Positions 24,018 to 25,448 of a stretch of 25,448 nucleotides of DNA are shown here, piece after piece; position 1 is the first letter of the stretch, and each line of letters begins with the position of its first letter. The notes beneath the pieces were generated by a model that searched no databases, had not been told where the DNA came from, and saw only the letters and a program-made list of their open reading frames with translations. A program made the position numbers and the translations under genes. Source of the stretch: an uncultured Devosia sp. (lineage in GTDB: Bacteria; Pseudomonadota; Alphaproteobacteria; Rhizobiales; Devosiaceae); contig CAMLKN010000005.1 in NCBI GenBank assembly GCA_946480655.1, positions 1 to 25,448 of the forward strand, read 5' to 3'.

Positions 24018-24163
24018 GACTTTCCAGCTGATTTGGCGCCGGAGGAAATGCTCTTCTTTGGCCAAGAAACGTGAAATGCAAGGTGACAGATAGTCATCAT
24101 TGATTTGATCGTCCCGACTTTTCGGATCCGGACTATAGAGTTGTTGGGCAAGTATTGGTCGAT

Positions 24164-24193
24164 TTGACACGGCTGTACTGATTTCCGTATGCT
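24164..24193 (+). promoter_or_regulatory. Sigma-70-type promoter of the second OpuAC-like gene
   Basis: TTGACA (24164-24169) and TATGCT (24188-24193) are separated by 18 bases, ending 33 bases before the ATG at 24227. The consensus -35 stands out in an AT-richer 263-base interval (23964-24226) that otherwise has no credible gene. The second binding protein therefore probably has its own promoter, separate from the first. Confidence 0.65.
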
Positions 24194-24226
24194 CCGCGCA
24201 TCACAGACATGCCAGGAGATTACCTG

Positions 24227-25255
24227 ATGATTTTGAAATCCGGTGGCGCAGCCGCCGCGATGCTTGTTGCCCTTTTGTCCGCCGGCAGCGCCCCCGTCAT
24301 GGCACAGGAGAGCGATGCGGCGGCATGCGGTACCGACCGCACCATCGATATCGCCGAGATGACCTGGCCGTCGGCCGCCGCGCTGGCGCATATCCACGCC
24401 AGGATCCTGGAGACCGGCTTCGGCTGCGATGTCGAGATCGTGACGGGAGACACGGTCCCCACGTCGTCCTCCATGCTGACACGCGGAACGCCTGCCGTTG
24501 CGCCGGAGCTGTGGACCAGCGCCATCGAAGAGACCTGGGCTGAGGGCATTGCGGCAGGGGACGTCGTCCAATTGTCCGACGCCATCACCGACGGAACGGT
24601 GGAGGGGTGGTTCATCCCGCGTTACGTGCAGGAGGCCCATCCCGAGCTGACGACCGCCGAGGCCGTGATCGCACGGCCGGACCTGTTCCCCGATCCTGAA
24701 CAGCCCGACCAGGGACGGCTCTATTCCTGTCCGCCGGGCTGGGCCTGCGAGCTCTCCACCTCGGCGCTGTTCGAAGCCTTCGACATGGAGGATGACTGGA
24801 ACCTGTTCTCGCCCGGTTCCGGCGGCGCACTTGATGCGTCCATAGCGCGTGCCTTCACGCGGGAAGAGCCGATCCTGTTCTACTACTGGGGTCCGACCGC
24901 CATCCTGGGCAAGTATGATGCCGTCCAGCTCGACCTGGGCGAGCCCGACCAGGCCGTCTATGCCTGCAATACCGATCCGGACTGCGACGAACCGGCCGGT
25001 GTCACGGCGTATCCCTCTTCGCCCGCCGTCGTGGGTGCGGCCTCCTGGATCCAGGAAGAAGCGCCGGCAGTGGCCGATTACTTCTCCAAGGTGGGGCTGA
25101 CCAATGCCGAGATCAGCGAGTTGCTGGTCTTTGGTGACGAGAACCAGGCCGATGCCGAAGCCACGGCGGAAAACTTCCTGCGGACCAAGCAGGACCTGTG
25201 GACCCAATGGGTGCCCGCAGACGTGGCCGAAAGGGTCACCGCCAGCCTCGGCTGA
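24227..25255 (+). CDS. Glycine-betaine-type ABC transporter substrate-binding protein (OpuAC/ProX-like), second copy
   Basis: A 342-residue exported protein, paralogous to the preceding gene. The signal peptide is about 1-26 (AAAAMLVALLSAGSAPVMA). Shared family segments: IAEMTWPSAAALAHIHARIL, GCDVEIVTGD, a VAPELWTSAI segment, EGWFIPRYV, CPPGWACE and PILFYYWGPTAIL. Extra cysteines (YACNTDPDCDEP) suggest a disulfide in the periplasm. ATG 24227 is chosen because AGGAG (24214-24218) lies 8 bases before it; the upstream in-frame ATG 24209 precedes that site and has none of its own. A strong hairpin and then the start of a probable permease follow, so this copy looks like the operon's main binding protein. 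Confidence 0.9.
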   Translation: MILKSGGAAAAMLVALLSAGSAPVMAQESDAAACGTDRTIDIAEMTWPSAAALAHIHARILETGFGCDVEIVTGDTVPTSSSMLTRGTPAVAPELWTSAIEETWAEGIAAGDVVQLSDAITDGTVEGWFIPRYVQEAHPELTTAEAVIARPDLFPDPEQPDQGRLYSCPPGWACELSTSALFEAFDMEDDWNLFSPGSGGALDASIARAFTREEPILFYYWGPTAILGKYDAVQLDLGEPDQAVYACNTDPDCDEPAGVTAYPSSPAVVGAASWIQEEAPAVADYFSKVGLTNAEISELLVFGDENQADAEATAENFLRTKQDLWTQWVPADVAERVTASLG

Positions 25256-25281
25256 TCGTTGCCTCACGGCGAACAGCCCCT

Positions 25282-25308
25282 GCGGCCGGGTTTCGACCCG
25301 GCCGCTTT
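25282..25308 (+). terminator. Strong intercistronic hairpin between binding protein and permease
   Basis: A perfect 10-bp stem, GCGGCCGGGT (25282-25291) with ACCCGGCCGC (25296-25305), closes on a TTCG tetraloop and is followed by only TTTCC. With so short a T-run it may terminate partly or protect the upstream message. This would give more binding protein than permease, as is common in ABC operons. Confidence 0.62.
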
Positions 25309-25373
25309 CCGCGTGATGCCCGAGGGCGCCGGAGGGCGCATTCCGGCATCTCGCTGCACAAGCGAGAACACAC

Positions 25374-25448
25374 GTGTTTCCTGACCTGATCGATACCCGC
25401 CCGCTGCGCCGCGCCATCGACGATGGCCTGAACTGGGTCGTGCGCAAC
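25374..25448 (+). CDS. Start of a probable glycine-betaine ABC transporter permease (cut by window end)
   Basis: A GTG at 25374 opens a frame that runs to the last base, 25 codons: VFPDLIDTRPLRRAIDDGLN then WVVRN. A short amphipathic start with IDDGLNWVVRN resembles the N-terminus of ProW/OpuAB-type permeases, and the position after an OpuAC-type binding protein fits. The ribosome site is weak (AGCGAGAA). No membrane segment is within view, so the identification rests on context and a short match. Confidence 0.55.
   Translation, partial: MFPDLIDTRPLRRAIDDGLNWVVRN

Noticed and set aside
24048..24074. Eight-codon frame after GGAGG in the gap between the two OpuAC-like genes, a possible leader peptide
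   Set aside because: Spacing to the ATG is only 2 bases, it lies upstream of the consensus promoter at 24164, and no attenuator structure follows.
1..25448. CRISPR arrays, tRNA or rRNA genes, insertion sequences, prophage genes
   Set aside because: No regularly spaced direct repeats, no cloverleaf with a CCA end or anticodon arm, no transposase or integrase motifs were seen on either strand.

Overview
The window is GC-rich (about two-thirds G+C by eye) and densely coded. Its gene content fits a motile alphaproteobacterium of the order Hyphomicrobiales, plausibly Devosia or a relative. The signs are chemoreceptors ending in a (D)W-x-(E)F pentapeptide, a complete branched-chain amino-acid (Liv) ABC system, a GC-rich palindromic repeat between genes, and alphaproteobacterial-style promoters. 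The genus is an inference from gene content only.

Region 1 (1-13336) is a same-strand array of six chemoreceptor-type genes with one small DUF1801 gene inside it. In order there is the 3' end of a receptor, three membrane receptors with a periplasmic Cache-type sensor and a chain of HAMP modules, a soluble receptor with two near-identical PAS domains, a soluble globin-coupled receptor, then the DUF1801 gene and a second globin-coupled paralogue. Most carry their own leader, and three are closed by clear intrinsic terminators. The last paralogue is full length and open. However, it has lost the proximal heme histidine, the CheA/CheW-binding hairpin tip and the CheR-tethering pentapeptide. It is the most unusual gene of the window.

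Region 2 (13412-17841) holds methylglyoxal synthase (mgsA), followed by livG, livF, livH and livM, which encode the ATPases and permeases for branched-chain amino acids. A palindromic repeat lies between livF and livH. The matching periplasmic binding protein (livJ/K type) is about 3.6 kb further on, on the opposite strand, with an elaborate leader that could fold in two mutually exclusive ways.

Region 3 (17842-21423) lies between the Liv permease and its binding protein. It contains a short-chain dehydrogenase-tetR operon on the minus strand, a divergent Xre/MbcA-RES toxin-antitoxin pair, and a SAM-dependent methyltransferase convergent with the toxin. The dehydrogenase promoter carries two 15-bp near-palindromes, one in the -35/-10 spacer and one just after the -10. 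These are good candidates for TetR operators.

Region 4 (22896-25448) encodes two tandem paralogous glycine-betaine-type (OpuAC/ProX-like) periplasmic binding proteins and the first 25 codons of what is probably their permease. A strong hairpin separates the second binding protein from the permease.

No tRNA, rRNA, CRISPR array, transposase or phage gene was recognised.
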